Positions 45,226 to 54,275 of a stretch of DNA of 64,000 nt are shown here, piece after piece. Within the stretch, counting starts at the first letter, position 1, and each line of letters begins with the position of its first letter. The stretch comes from an uncultured Lachnospiraceae bacterium (GTDB taxonomy: Bacteria; Bacillota; Clostridia; Lachnospirales; Lachnospiraceae). Under the pieces are notes generated by a model that had not been told where the DNA came from, searched no databases, and saw only the letters and a program-made list of their open reading frames with translations. The stretch spans positions 12,722 through 76,721 of the forward strand of contig CAJUJM010000048.1 in assembly GCA_910586755.1 (NCBI GenBank), in the 5' to 3' direction. The translations under genes were made by a program, and so were the position numbers.

Positions 45226-46257
45226 TTAACAGCTCCCTCCTTTCCCGAATCCGCAGTTTGGAAATGTGCACACCGGGCAGGACAGACACAGTCCTCCTTC
45301 TCCCAGTACGGAAAAGTCCGTTTTCTTAAGCTTTTCTCCTGCCATAATTCGGGGAAGCACCAAGTCAAAAATTGTTCTTTTGGCATACATTACACAACCC
45401 GGAAGCCCCATAATGGGAATATCCCCCTCATAATATGCCAAAAGGAACATTGCCCCGGGAAGCGCCGGAGCCCCATAGGTTACGATCTCAGCCCCTGTAT
45501 TTTTAATAGCCAGCGGCGTACGGTCGTCCGGATCCACGCTCATCCCCCCTGTGCAGAGGATCAGATCCGCCCCCTGGTTCAGCAATTTCCGAATACAGGC
45601 AGTTATCCTTTCATGGTTATCGTCGCTTACCTCATTTCCGATGATTTCCACATCATATTCTGCCAGTTTTTCTTCAATAACCGGAGTAAATGTGTCCTGA
45701 ATCCTTCCATGGTATACTTCATTTCCGGTTACCACAATGCCCGCTTTTTTCTGTAAAAAGGGCATAAGCTTAAAAATCGGTTCACCACCCCAAACTTCTT
45801 TTGCCCTCGCCATTTTTTCCTTCTCGATTACCAGGGGGATGATTCTTGTCCCTGCAATCTTTTCTCCTGCTTTCACCGGAAAATTTCCGTGCCTGGAGGC
45901 AATCATCATTTCCCCCAGCCCGTTAATGCGGTTTAACCGGTTCTTGTCTACTTTCAGCAGGCCGTCGCACTCCGCAATGACTTCGATTTTCCCCTCTTTT
46001 ACCTCCGAGGGGCGCATGTGGTTATTTTCGCAGAAGGAATACAGAATCTGAGCCGCTTCATTTTCATGAAGCATATGCTCATTTTTCTCCCATACGTACA
46101 GATGATCCTTCCCTACGCTTAACAGTACCGGGATGTCTTCTTCTGTAATTACATGGCCTTTGCGAAATACCGCATCCTTTGTCACTCCTTTAATAATCTG
46201 AGTAACATCGTGGCAAAGCACATGGCCTGCGGCATCTTTTGTGTTGATTTCTTTCAT
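45226..46257 (-). CDS. MoeA-like molybdopterin-binding protein with Cys-rich tail
   Basis: A 343-residue protein with a MoCF-biosynthesis domain (GIVVTGNEVYHGRIQDTF, ILCTGGMSVDPDDRTPLAIKN, PALPGAMFLLAYYE, GLPGCVMYAKRTIFDLVLPR). The N-terminal half differs from canonical MoeA. The C-terminus ends in a cysteine-rich stretch, CLSCPVCTFPNCGFGKGGSC, with five cysteines in 20 residues, which looks able to bind a metal or a cluster. It may be a Moco carrier or insertion protein, which is inference. It is the first gene of a three-gene operon with moaC and the Crp/Fnr regulator. Confidence 0.8.
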   Translation of the reverse strand: MKEINTKDAAGHVLCHDVTQIIKGVTKDAVFRKGHVITEEDIPVLLSVGKDHLYVWEKNEHMLHENEAAQILYSFCENNHMRPSEVKEGKIEVIAECDGLLKVDKNRLNRINGLGEMMIASRHGNFPVKAGEKIAGTRIIPLVIEKEKMARAKEVWGGEPIFKLMPFLQKKAGIVVTGNEVYHGRIQDTFTPVIEEKLAEYDVEIIGNEVSDDNHERITACIRKLLNQGADLILCTGGMSVDPDDRTPLAIKNTGAEIVTYGAPALPGAMFLLAYYEGDIPIMGLPGCVMYAKRTIFDLVLPRIMAGEKLKKTDFSVLGEGGLCLSCPVCTFPNCGFGKGGSC

Positions 46258-46595
46258 ACTCTTTCCCGCCTTTTCTCTAATCGTGATTTGTTACTAAGCT
46301 TTCCGTAAACTATATCGTTGTTCTTAAATATACTTAAAACCTTCAAATCTTTTTGACCTGAAGGTTTTGTTGTCACAATTCCTATCTTTTTCATCCATTA
46401 CTCTGTCTCTCATTAAATTTAGTATACCATACCTCCTGTATAGTTAACAATAATTATATGTTTCTAAATTAGACTTGTATGATTCCCTATAAAAGTATGA
46501 TATAATGTAAATACTTGACAAGTTTCTTAATAAGCTTCGTATCCAGGGTATAATTAAAACACTACATCCGGGATCTGCAAAGATAAGGAAATGCT
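46258..46595. promoter_or_regulatory. Divergent intergenic region with a 10-bp inverted repeat
   Basis: A 338-bp gap between the MoeA-like operon (-) and the flavodoxin pair (+). A perfect inverted repeat AAAACCTTCA / TGAAGGTTTT with a 13-nt spacer lies at 46336-46368, 80 nt before the MoeA-like start. A minus-strand TATAGT (46309-46314) could be the -10. On the plus side a TATAAT-like element lies near 46500, and TTGACA stands near 46516, but spacing does not give a convincing promoter. No gene was found inside. Confidence 0.45.
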
Positions 46596-47084
46596 ATGAA
46601 TCTTTTGATACATGATTTGGAAAAATGTCCTTTCCAGAATTTAAGAAATGATTTTGAAATAATTAATACCAATGTGAAAGCAGCGCCATGTCAGGGCTGC
46701 TTTCAGTGCTGGACAAGAAATGCTGGGTATTGTATATATGCAGATAAATTTCAACACAGCGGAGCTGTGATTGGCAATAGTGAAAATATTGTAATTGTCA
46801 GCAAAATTTGTTACGGCGGCTACAGCCCTTCCGTCAAACGCTTCCTGGACAGAAGCATATCCGACAGCTTGCCGTTCCTTACATTTCGCAAAGGCAAAAC
46901 CTATCATATCAACCGCTATAAGATAAGGCGGAATTTAACCGTGTATTTTTATGGTGAGTGCAGCAGCTTTGAACAGGAAACCGCGGCAGAATATGTGGCC
47001 TGCCATGCCGTCAACATGGATGCCGGCACACACAAAATTATTTTCACAGAACATTTGGAGAATTTAGGAGAAATCCACCTATGA
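46596..47084 (+). CDS. Flavodoxin-fold NAD(P)H oxidoreductase-like protein
   Basis: A 162-residue protein of the NADPH-dependent FMN reductase/flavodoxin superfamily. The motif CQGCFQCWTRNAGYC (about residues 32-46) is the CxxCxxC group common in iron-sulfur flavoproteins. The following IVIVSKICYGGYSPSVKRFLDRS is the flavin-site loop. The first strand is shorter than usual, since the protein starts directly with MNLLIHDLEK and lacks a SPR-type phosphate loop. It overlaps the next gene by 4 bp. Confidence 0.75.
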   Translation: MNLLIHDLEKCPFQNLRNDFEIINTNVKAAPCQGCFQCWTRNAGYCIYADKFQHSGAVIGNSENIVIVSKICYGGYSPSVKRFLDRSISDSLPFLTFRKGKTYHINRYKIRRNLTVYFYGECSSFEQETAAEYVACHAVNMDAGTHKIIFTEHLENLGEIHL

Positions 47085-47818
47085 AAACGTTGATATTAAA
47101 CGGAAGCCCCAAAAAGAAAAGCAGTACCTCTAAATTTCTCGGCAGAATGGCGGGCCTGTTTCTGGCCGGCTGCAAAGTACAGTACGCCTCTCTGCGTACC
47201 AAAAGCCAGTACCCCGAAATTATGGAACAGCTTAAAGAGATTGATGCCCTTATATTGGCGGCGCCTTTGTATGTAGACGGCATTCCCTCCCATGTTCTGG
47301 AATTTTTGCAAGAGGCAGAGGAATTTTGCTTAAAAAACGGCTGTCATTTTTTCGTATATGCAATATCAAACAACGGCTTTATCGAAGGTATCCATAACAA
47401 GTCCCATTTAAAAATGTATGAGTGCTGGTGCAGGCGGGCAGGCCTTACATGGGGCGGCGGCATTGGCGTTGGCGGAGGCGAGATGTTCCATTGTCTTGCA
47501 ATTTATTATCCCATTGCTTTTTTCGTACTGATCGCAATCATTCTTATCAAATATGCAATGGGAACAGGGATTACATTCTCTGACTGGCTGCCCCTTGTAA
47601 AAAATATCGGGATATATCTGTTCTTTAACTGCGGCGTGTTTTATTGTATGGCGCGGCTGTCCGCAAGTGTGCGAAAACTTCGTCAAGTAAAAAACCGTTA
47701 CACCCGCATTATGGTTCCCGGGTTTTTATTTATACCTATAGCAGATATTTTTATGACCCTTACCGCATTATTCAATGGCAAAATTATTTTTATGTTATTA
47801 AAAAAAGATAGCTGGTAA
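47081..47818 (+). CDS. Flavodoxin family protein with C-terminal membrane segments
   Basis: A 245-residue protein. Residues 1-~145 are flavodoxin-like, with the phosphate loop LNGSPKKKSST at 5-15 and AAPLYVDGIPSHVLEFL near 70. Residues ~145-240 contain three or four hydrophobic helices (AIYYPIAFFVLIAIILIKYA, IGIYLFFNCGVF, GFLFIPIADIFMTL), which would anchor the flavin domain to the membrane. It overlaps the preceding flavodoxin gene by 4 bp, and the two may form a membrane-associated heterodimeric reductase. The partner and substrate are unknown. Confidence 0.75.
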   Translation: MKTLILNGSPKKKSSTSKFLGRMAGLFLAGCKVQYASLRTKSQYPEIMEQLKEIDALILAAPLYVDGIPSHVLEFLQEAEEFCLKNGCHFFVYAISNNGFIEGIHNKSHLKMYECWCRRAGLTWGGGIGVGGGEMFHCLAIYYPIAFFVLIAIILIKYAMGTGITFSDWLPLVKNIGIYLFFNCGVFYCMARLSASVRKLRQVKNRYTRIMVPGFLFIPIADIFMTLTALFNGKIIFMLLKKDSW

Positions 47819-47821
47819 AGA

Positions 47822-47845
47822 GCAGGGGGTTGTCCTGCCCCCTGC
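47822..47845. terminator. Hairpin between convergent flavodoxin and hsp20 genes
   Basis: Perfect 8-bp stem GCAGGGGG / CCCCCTGC with an 8-nt loop. T-tracts are poor on both strands (CTCTTT on the minus), so termination strength is uncertain. Confidence 0.5.
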
Positions 47846-47865
47846 CTGTCATCGGTTTCAGTCTA

Positions 47866-48339
47866 TTACTCAATGGCAATATATTTCTTTTCTTCAACCT
47901 GCGGCTGATTCTTTTCCGCCTTTGGCACATTCAGCTTCAACACGCCGCCTTCATACTTTGCATGGATATCTTCCTCCTTAATATCCTCTCCAACATAGAA
48001 TGACCTGCTCATGCTGCCTGCATAACGCTCCCGGCGGACAAACTTTCCGGTTTTCGTTTCTTTCTCATCTTTGTCGAACCCCTTCGCCGCAGTAATCACC
48101 AGATATCCGTCCCTCAGTTCCAGAGAAAGCTCATCTTTTTTAAAACCGGGCAGATCAATATCTACCTCAAAATGGTCATCATGTTCCCGCACATCTGTTT
48201 TCATCATGTTCGTCGCATGGCGCCCGTACAGCTTTCTCTGTGCTTTCTGCATTGCCTTGTCATCCAACATAGGGAAATTAAAAATGTCATCAAAGAAATC
48301 ATCAAATAAGTTCTCTCCAAAAATACTAGGTGTCATCAT
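47866..48339 (-). CDS. Hsp20/alpha-crystallin family small heat-shock protein
   Basis: A 157-residue small heat-shock protein, an ATP-independent holdase. The N-terminus is Phe/Asp-rich (ENLFDDFFDDIFNF). The alpha-crystallin domain runs from about residue 45 (TDVREHDDHFEVDIDLPGFKKDELSLEL) to a conserved GVLKLNVPKAE near residue 135. Two ATGs (48339 and 48336) follow RBS aaggaga. It is monocistronic and controlled by a CIRCE element. Confidence 0.95.
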   Translation of the reverse strand: MMTPSIFGENLFDDFFDDIFNFPMLDDKAMQKAQRKLYGRHATNMMKTDVREHDDHFEVDIDLPGFKKDELSLELRDGYLVITAAKGFDKDEKETKTGKFVRRERYAGSMSRSFYVGEDIKEEDIHAKYEGGVLKLNVPKAEKNQPQVEEKKYIAIE

Positions 48340-48448
48340 AAGTCATCTCTCCTTTTTTATCAGACTAAAACCAATTTGCTAACTGGAACTGTGGATATTG
48401 GAAAGAAGTGATCTACCTTGTTCTTTTCGTTCCATCTGTTCTATTAAT

Positions 48449-48490
48449 GTTATAGCACCATTATTAGCACTTGTCAAGTATGAGTGCTAA
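48449..48490 (-). promoter_or_regulatory. hsp20 promoter overlapped by a CIRCE element
   Basis: Minus strand -35 TTGACA (48472-48477), 17-bp spacer, -10 TATAAC (48449-48454). A CIRCE inverted repeat spans 48464-48490 (TTAGCACTT-N9-GAGTGCTAA), with one mismatch to the consensus arms, and covers the -35. HrcA repression is therefore expected. Confidence 0.85.
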
Positions 48491-48604
48491 TAATTTTTGT
48501 GAATTTTTTGTGTCCAATGACAGGCAAAAAGCCGGGCTTCTTCCAAATTTTCTGCAAACAGGAAAACTTACGGTTTTCGCGGTTTATCAGCTTTACTGCC
48601 AGCG

Positions 48605-49510
48605 TTACCAGACAAACATATTTACCACCAGCCCGGTTATATAAGAAAACGCCATAATAAATCCTAAATACAGCAGAAATCTTCTTGTACCAAGAACAAT
48701 TTTTACCGCCCCAAGATTGGTTATCTTTGTAGCAGGCCCGGTGATCATAAAAGCCGCTGCGCTCCCCATGCCCATGCCATCTGACAGCCATTGTATCAGG
48801 AGCGGGATGGTTCCGCCGCCGCAGGCGTAAAGCGGTACGCCGATGGTAGCCGCCAAAAGAACGCCAAACCCCTGGTTTTCACCGAAAATCCCGCTGATCC
48901 ATTCAGCCGGAACATACCGCTGAAATATTGCAGATAATGCAATCCCAAAAAGGAAATACAACCCGGTTGCCTTGACATTTCGCCAAAGGTTCTTCAAAAA
49001 CCGGATCAGGAGATTGGGATCAATGTCTTTATTTTTCGGTTCCTCAAAACCGGAAAAGTCAAAAAAGCCCTTTCCCTTATAAAACCACCTGAGAAAAAGC
49101 CCCGTCAGCACACCGCACAGAAAGCAGGATAAAATACGGACGGTGAGCGCTGCTGTTCCAAGCGCCGTACTGTAAATAATAAGCTGCGGATTAAGAAGGA
49201 TGGAGCTCATCATAAATGCCGCCAGCCAGTCATCCCGGATTCCGCTTTTAGAAAAAGAGGCAGCAATGGGAATCGTTCCATACATACACAGCGGTGAGGC
49301 AATCCCTAACATACTGGCCGCAAAAATTCCTAAAATACCAAGCCTTTTTTCTCTAAGTGCCCGGAATGTACCGTGAATCCGCTCTTTCAGGAATACGGAA
49401 ACCACCGAGCCAAGCGCCATGCCTAAAACCCAATAGGGAAAAATCTGACCAAGCTGCAATTCAAAATAATACCAGAGATATACAAATTCTCTGTGAAGCG
49501 TTTTCGCCAT
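48605..49510 (-). CDS. DUF318 family permease
   Basis: A 301-residue integral membrane protein of the DUF318 (predicted permease/ArsP-like) family. It has two related halves, each with a conserved loop: SPLCMYGTIPIAASFSKSGI near residue 70 and YACGGGTIPLLIQWLSDG near residue 220, with TGPATKITNLGAV after it. About eight to ten transmembrane helices are predicted. Members export metalloids, organoarsenicals or metals, and the substrate here cannot be told. There is no ArsR or heavy-metal binding gene beside it. Confidence 0.85.
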   Translation of the reverse strand: MAKTLHREFVYLWYYFELQLGQIFPYWVLGMALGSVVSVFLKERIHGTFRALREKRLGILGIFAASMLGIASPLCMYGTIPIAASFSKSGIRDDWLAAFMMSSILLNPQLIIYSTALGTAALTVRILSCFLCGVLTGLFLRWFYKGKGFFDFSGFEEPKNKDIDPNLLIRFLKNLWRNVKATGLYFLFGIALSAIFQRYVPAEWISGIFGENQGFGVLLAATIGVPLYACGGGTIPLLIQWLSDGMGMGSAAAFMITGPATKITNLGAVKIVLGTRRFLLYLGFIMAFSYITGLVVNMFVW

Positions 49511-49599
49511 CCTTCACCACCTCCCGGCCTTGCATTTTTGTATCCATGGCTGCCATATGCACCAGAATTTTCCGCTTCCTGTCTTTCTACACCGCTTTC

Positions 49600-49872
49600 T
49601 TATTTCTTCCAGTGGTTTCCAAAGCTGTTCTGTTCCGATTCTACATGGCCTCTATGACCATAAACTGTACAGGCGTCCAAAGCTGCCTCCAGTTCTGAAA
49701 ATTCTTCCTTTGTCAGTTCCACATTCCATGCGCCCAGGTTTTCTTTGGAAAGCTGTGGGACAAACTTCCTCACATCGTCCCCTTCAAATTTTGTTTCAGC
49801 CGTCACCTTTCCGGACAACAGGCCGCTGGCAATCGGAGAAAAGGGAACCGCGCCAATCTGCATGGAGAGCAT
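49600..49872 (-). pseudogene. Aldo/keto reductase remnant
   Basis: A 90-codon frame that matches two pieces of an aldo/keto reductase: IGAVPFSPIASGLLSGK...DDVRKFVPQLSKENLGA, then VELTKEEFSELEAALDACTVYGHRG. The ~40 residues that normally separate these (the NADP-binding region) and the whole N-terminal barrel are missing. It is therefore deleted at both the front and the middle. It sits against the end of the DUF362 gene. Confidence 0.7.
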
Positions 49873-49898
49873 TTTTCATGCAAGCCAAAGCCAACAGA

Positions 49899-50939
49899 TT
49901 ACTCATCTATATTCACCAGCTGATATTCCCGGCTTCCAAGGCCGATTTTCTCTGCCTGCTCCAGCGTATGCAGTCCGTTGCGGGATTCAATCCTGCCTAT
50001 TAGCGACTGCCCGTCTTCCGCTTCATATACAAGGTCAACACACGCCTGATCCAGCGCCACGGGATCAAAAGAAGCCAAAATACCGATGTCGTGCATATCC
50101 GGCTCGGCGGGGTTTCCGTCACAATCACAGTCCACAGACAGGCGGTTCATCACATTGATATACAGGATCTTCCCATCCAGATAATCCGCAACTGACTTCC
50201 CGGCTTCTGCCATAGATTCCAGAAAGGCATCCTGATCTCCGCCCCACATGCTCCCGCCGGCGCCGCCGCTGTGGATATGCGCTTTCCCTTCGGAGGATGC
50301 AATTCCAATGGAAATATTTTTAATTGCACCCCCGAATCCTGCCATTGCATGGCCTTTAAAATGGGATAAAATCACATAATGATCATAATTTGCAAAGTTA
50401 GCGCCCACATAGTTTTCCGTCAGGTTATCACCGACTTCCACTGGAAGTGTCATGGATCCGTTTTCATCCATAATATCCACATCTGCGATTGCGGTATACC
50501 CATGATCCTCCGCCACCTGATAGTGCATTGCCGTATTTGCCCTTGAACCTCCATAAGCCGTATTGCACTCTACGATGGTTGGCTCCTCAAAAGACATGAC
50601 AAAATCCCCGATAAGGTCAGTGTGCAGATAATTACTCCCCGGCTCTCCCGTGGACAGCTTAACCGCAATCCTGCCGGACGGCGATGCGCCCAGCGCTTCA
50701 TAAACTGCCATAAGGCTTTCCGCACTGATTTCGGTTGTCATATAGACAATGGGGAAACTCTCACTTTCCAACTTCTCCTGTTCTGCATTCTCGCTGTCCT
50801 GCACAGGCTGCTGTCCCTGGGAAGGCGCATCCGGCGTCTGCCTGTCCCTTAGGTTCACACTACCTGCCTGCCCGCATCCGGCAAGTAACAACACAGTCAT
50901 TGCCGAAGCCAAAATCACTCTAATCATTTTTCTTTTCAT
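49899..50939 (-). CDS. DUF362 domain lipoprotein
   Basis: A 346-residue exported lipoprotein with lipobox LAGC (about residues 19-22). The body is a DUF362 domain (FPIVYMTTEISAESLMAVYEAL, GGSRANTAMHYQVAEDHGY, HFKGHAMAGFGGAIKNISIG, DIGILASFDPVALDQACVDLV). DUF362 proteins are often linked to iron-sulfur ferredoxin domains. This one has no 4Fe-4S cysteine motif, only CDCDGNP near residue 275. Function is unknown. Confidence 0.85.
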   Translation of the reverse strand: MKRKMIRVILASAMTVLLLAGCGQAGSVNLRDRQTPDAPSQGQQPVQDSENAEQEKLESESFPIVYMTTEISAESLMAVYEALGASPSGRIAVKLSTGEPGSNYLHTDLIGDFVMSFEEPTIVECNTAYGGSRANTAMHYQVAEDHGYTAIADVDIMDENGSMTLPVEVGDNLTENYVGANFANYDHYVILSHFKGHAMAGFGGAIKNISIGIASSEGKAHIHSGGAGGSMWGGDQDAFLESMAEAGKSVADYLDGKILYINVMNRLSVDCDCDGNPAEPDMHDIGILASFDPVALDQACVDLVYEAEDGQSLIGRIESRNGLHTLEQAEKIGLGSREYQLVNIDE

Positions 50940-51065
50940 GAGAAATACCTTCCCCTCTACTCCGAAGGCTCCATAAGCCTGCCATTCTCATCCCTGCCAA
51001 AATACCTGAAAAACTCTCACGCCTCTTCCTCCATGTTAAAACTAACAAGAGGGGAAGGCCATCTC

Positions 51066-51599
51066 CTACAGCGACTTCCCCAGTTCATAAGCCTGCTTCG
51101 GAAACTCCGTTGCCCTCGTCATGGAAACTGTACCGCATCCCATTCCCAGAATCTGCCCCTGATCCTGAAAATCAAGATACCTGCACAAAGTCTCATAATG
51201 GGACTGAATATCCTTCATCGTCCACTCCCTGCTGTCCCACGCTGCCACAATCAGCGCCGTTTTCACTCTCTTTCCTGTGAGCGCCCCGTTAAAACTGTAA
51301 AAACGGTCAATTACCGTCTTTAGCTGTGTGGAGATTCCGAAATAGTACAGCGGCGTCACAAATACCAACATATCCGTCTGCAGTATCTGTCCCCGCAGCC
51401 CTGCCATATCGTCTTTCTGGCAGCATGGCCCGGACATCCCACAGGCATCACAGCCAAGACATGGATGAAGGTTGGCGCGTGCAGCGTCAAAAATTGTTAC
51501 ATGATGCCCCGCCTCCTTTGCTCCCTCTATAAAATGCTCTGCCAGCAGATTTGATGAGCCCTTTTTGTGAGGACTGCTCTCAATCACTAAAATATTCAT
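51066..51599 (-). CDS. Flavodoxin family NAD(P)H-dependent oxidoreductase
   Basis: A 177-residue flavodoxin-fold protein. The phosphate loop is IESSPHKKGSSNLLAEHF (about residues 5-22). HPCLGCDACGMSGPC near residue 47 is the iron-sulfur-flavoprotein-like cysteine group, and FVTPLYYFGISTQLKTVIDR is the flavin-binding segment near residue 80. It follows the cyclophilin-like lipoprotein gene by 40 bp on the same strand. Substrate unknown. Confidence 0.88.
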   Translation of the reverse strand: MNILVIESSPHKKGSSNLLAEHFIEGAKEAGHHVTIFDAARANLHPCLGCDACGMSGPCCQKDDMAGLRGQILQTDMLVFVTPLYYFGISTQLKTVIDRFYSFNGALTGKRVKTALIVAAWDSREWTMKDIQSHYETLCRYLDFQDQGQILGMGCGTVSMTRATEFPKQAYELGKSL

Positions 51600-51639
51600 A
51601 TTTTTCCTCCACTCCTGATTAAATCAGCTGATACAGGTT

Positions 51640-52188
51640 CTATTCCAAAGAGAATGTGACTGTCACATCCCCATCGCCAAACGCCTCCAAAAGTTCCTCA
51701 CCCGTCACGCCTTCAATCTTTCCGATTCTTGTAAAATTCCATGAATTGGTATCATAGTAAATTACAAGAGAATTTCCCTGATACAGAATAATGTCACCAG
51801 CGCCGGTGGAGATCTGCTCGTCATTCCTCGGAAGGCTTGTTCCGATGGGACCAACCTTTTCCATCCCTGCATAATCACTCATGTGAATCGTAAGCGGTCC
51901 CCCGGCAAGAAGTTCCTTCAATGCCTCCACAGATGAGTTATCCGCAAGCGCTGCCGTAAATGAAGTGTCTCCTGCCGTTATTTTCATGGTATTATCCTCC
52001 ATATGGTCTGTACTTCGGTCTGTTTCCTCCGGCTCTGTGGCAGCCCCTTCTGTTACAGGTGATACGCCGCCGCTTTCTGCCGCCACAGACTCTTTTTTAA
52101 GTTCCGCACCTCTGGCCGTTTCGCCCCCACAGGCAGTCAAAGAAGCCAGCATAGCCGTAAAAATCAGACTTGCAACTATTTTTTTCAT
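51640..52188 (-). CDS. Cyclophilin-like fold lipoprotein
   Basis: A 182-residue lipoprotein with lipobox LTAC (about residues 17-20) and a Ser/Glu/Thr-rich linker to about residue 70. The C-terminal ~110 residues (MKITAGDTSFTAALADNSSVEALKELL, YQGNSLVIYYDTNSWNFTRIGKIEG) match the cyclophilin-like domain common next to flavodoxins and aldo/keto reductases in firmicutes. The start at 52188 has RBS cgaggacattt. The role is unknown. Confidence 0.82.
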   Translation of the reverse strand: MKKIVASLIFTAMLASLTACGGETARGAELKKESVAAESGGVSPVTEGAATEPEETDRSTDHMEDNTMKITAGDTSFTAALADNSSVEALKELLAGGPLTIHMSDYAGMEKVGPIGTSLPRNDEQISTGAGDIILYQGNSLVIYYDTNSWNFTRIGKIEGVTGEELLEAFGDGDVTVTFSLE

Positions 52189-52348
52189 AAATGTCCTCGC
52201 TTTATATCCTGACTTTCCATATACCTCATCATCCACGGGCTCGCACCATCGTTTTTGTATTCAATTCTCATTGCTGTTTCCCCTTTCCCGTCCTGTTCTT
52301 TGGACATAATGGTATACCCTTGCGGTGCTTCCCCCTAAGCACTCTTTA

Positions 52349-53292
<944 letters not shown>

Positions 53293-53414
53293 AGAAGAAG
53301 ACTTGCTCCGCCATTTGCTGGTTTCAATTATACTGATTTTTACAGCAATGTACACTACATTGTTTTTATGGTACATAACCATTTGTTTATGCTAAGATTG
53401 AAAGGAGACTTCCT

Positions 53415-54275
53415 ATGGACATGACTCAGCTTCAATATTTTAAGGTGATTGCGGAAACCGGTTCATTGACCAAAGCAGCGGAAACACTGCACGTTTCCCA
53501 GCCCGCTATGAGCGCTATGCTGAAAAAATTTGAAGAAGAACTGAATGTAGAATTATTTGACAGGAGCCCCAACCGAATCTATCTGAATCAGACCGGCGAA
53601 ATTGCCTTAGTCCATATCAATCATATTCTGCGGAATGTGGAACAGATGAAAACAGATCTGTTAAATGCCGCGCAGCAAAACTTAACACTTCGTATTGCTT
53701 TCTGCGATCCGGGTGTCCGCTGGTTTACTGTCCCAAGATTTACCGTTGCACATCCGGAAATCCAAATAAAAGACGAGTTATATGAAGGAACGGAAGCTGC
53801 AAAATTCCTGTCTGATCGGGTGTATGATCTTATCGTTACGCCGGAAAAGATCCAGTCACATGGCATAGAAAGCCAGCCTTTCCTGCCAGATCAGGTTTTT
53901 CTCTCTGTTCCGACGGAAAGCAAACTGGCTGGCCTTAAAAATGTTTCGCTAAGAGATATACCGGAGCAGCCATTGCTGTACCCACAGATTGGCGGACATT
54001 TTCTGACACAGATTGAAAATATCATCACCCAAAACAGCCTGCCCATCACATTGGTAAAAAACGAATATAATATTACCCAGCACTTAATCCGTACTACAAA
54101 TTTCCTGGCTACGATATCAACTCTGTCAAAGGATTTGAGGAATGACGGGACACATAGAACGCTTATTCCCCTGAGTGATCCGGAATTACATGTCATGTAT
54201 TACGTTTCGTTTCTAAAAACCGGAAAAGAAAAAGTAAAAAAGTTCCTTGTCTGGTCGAAAAAATTAACTAGCTAA
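53415..54275 (+). CDS. LysR family transcriptional regulator
   Basis: A 286-residue LysR protein. The N-terminal winged helix-turn-helix (QYFKVIAETGSLTKAAETLHVSQPAMSAMLKK split across residues 8-40) is typical. The C-terminal effector domain is a periplasmic-binding-protein-like fold. The start has RBS aaggagacttcct. It is divergently oriented to the aldo/keto reductase gene, and its stop overlaps by 4 bp the stop of the convergent 504-residue gene. Confidence 0.93.
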   Translation: MDMTQLQYFKVIAETGSLTKAAETLHVSQPAMSAMLKKFEEELNVELFDRSPNRIYLNQTGEIALVHINHILRNVEQMKTDLLNAAQQNLTLRIAFCDPGVRWFTVPRFTVAHPEIQIKDELYEGTEAAKFLSDRVYDLIVTPEKIQSHGIESQPFLPDQVFLSVPTESKLAGLKNVSLRDIPEQPLLYPQIGGHFLTQIENIITQNSLPITLVKNEYNITQHLIRTTNFLATISTLSKDLRNDGTHRTLIPLSDPELHVMYYVSFLKTGKEKVKKFLVWSKKLTS

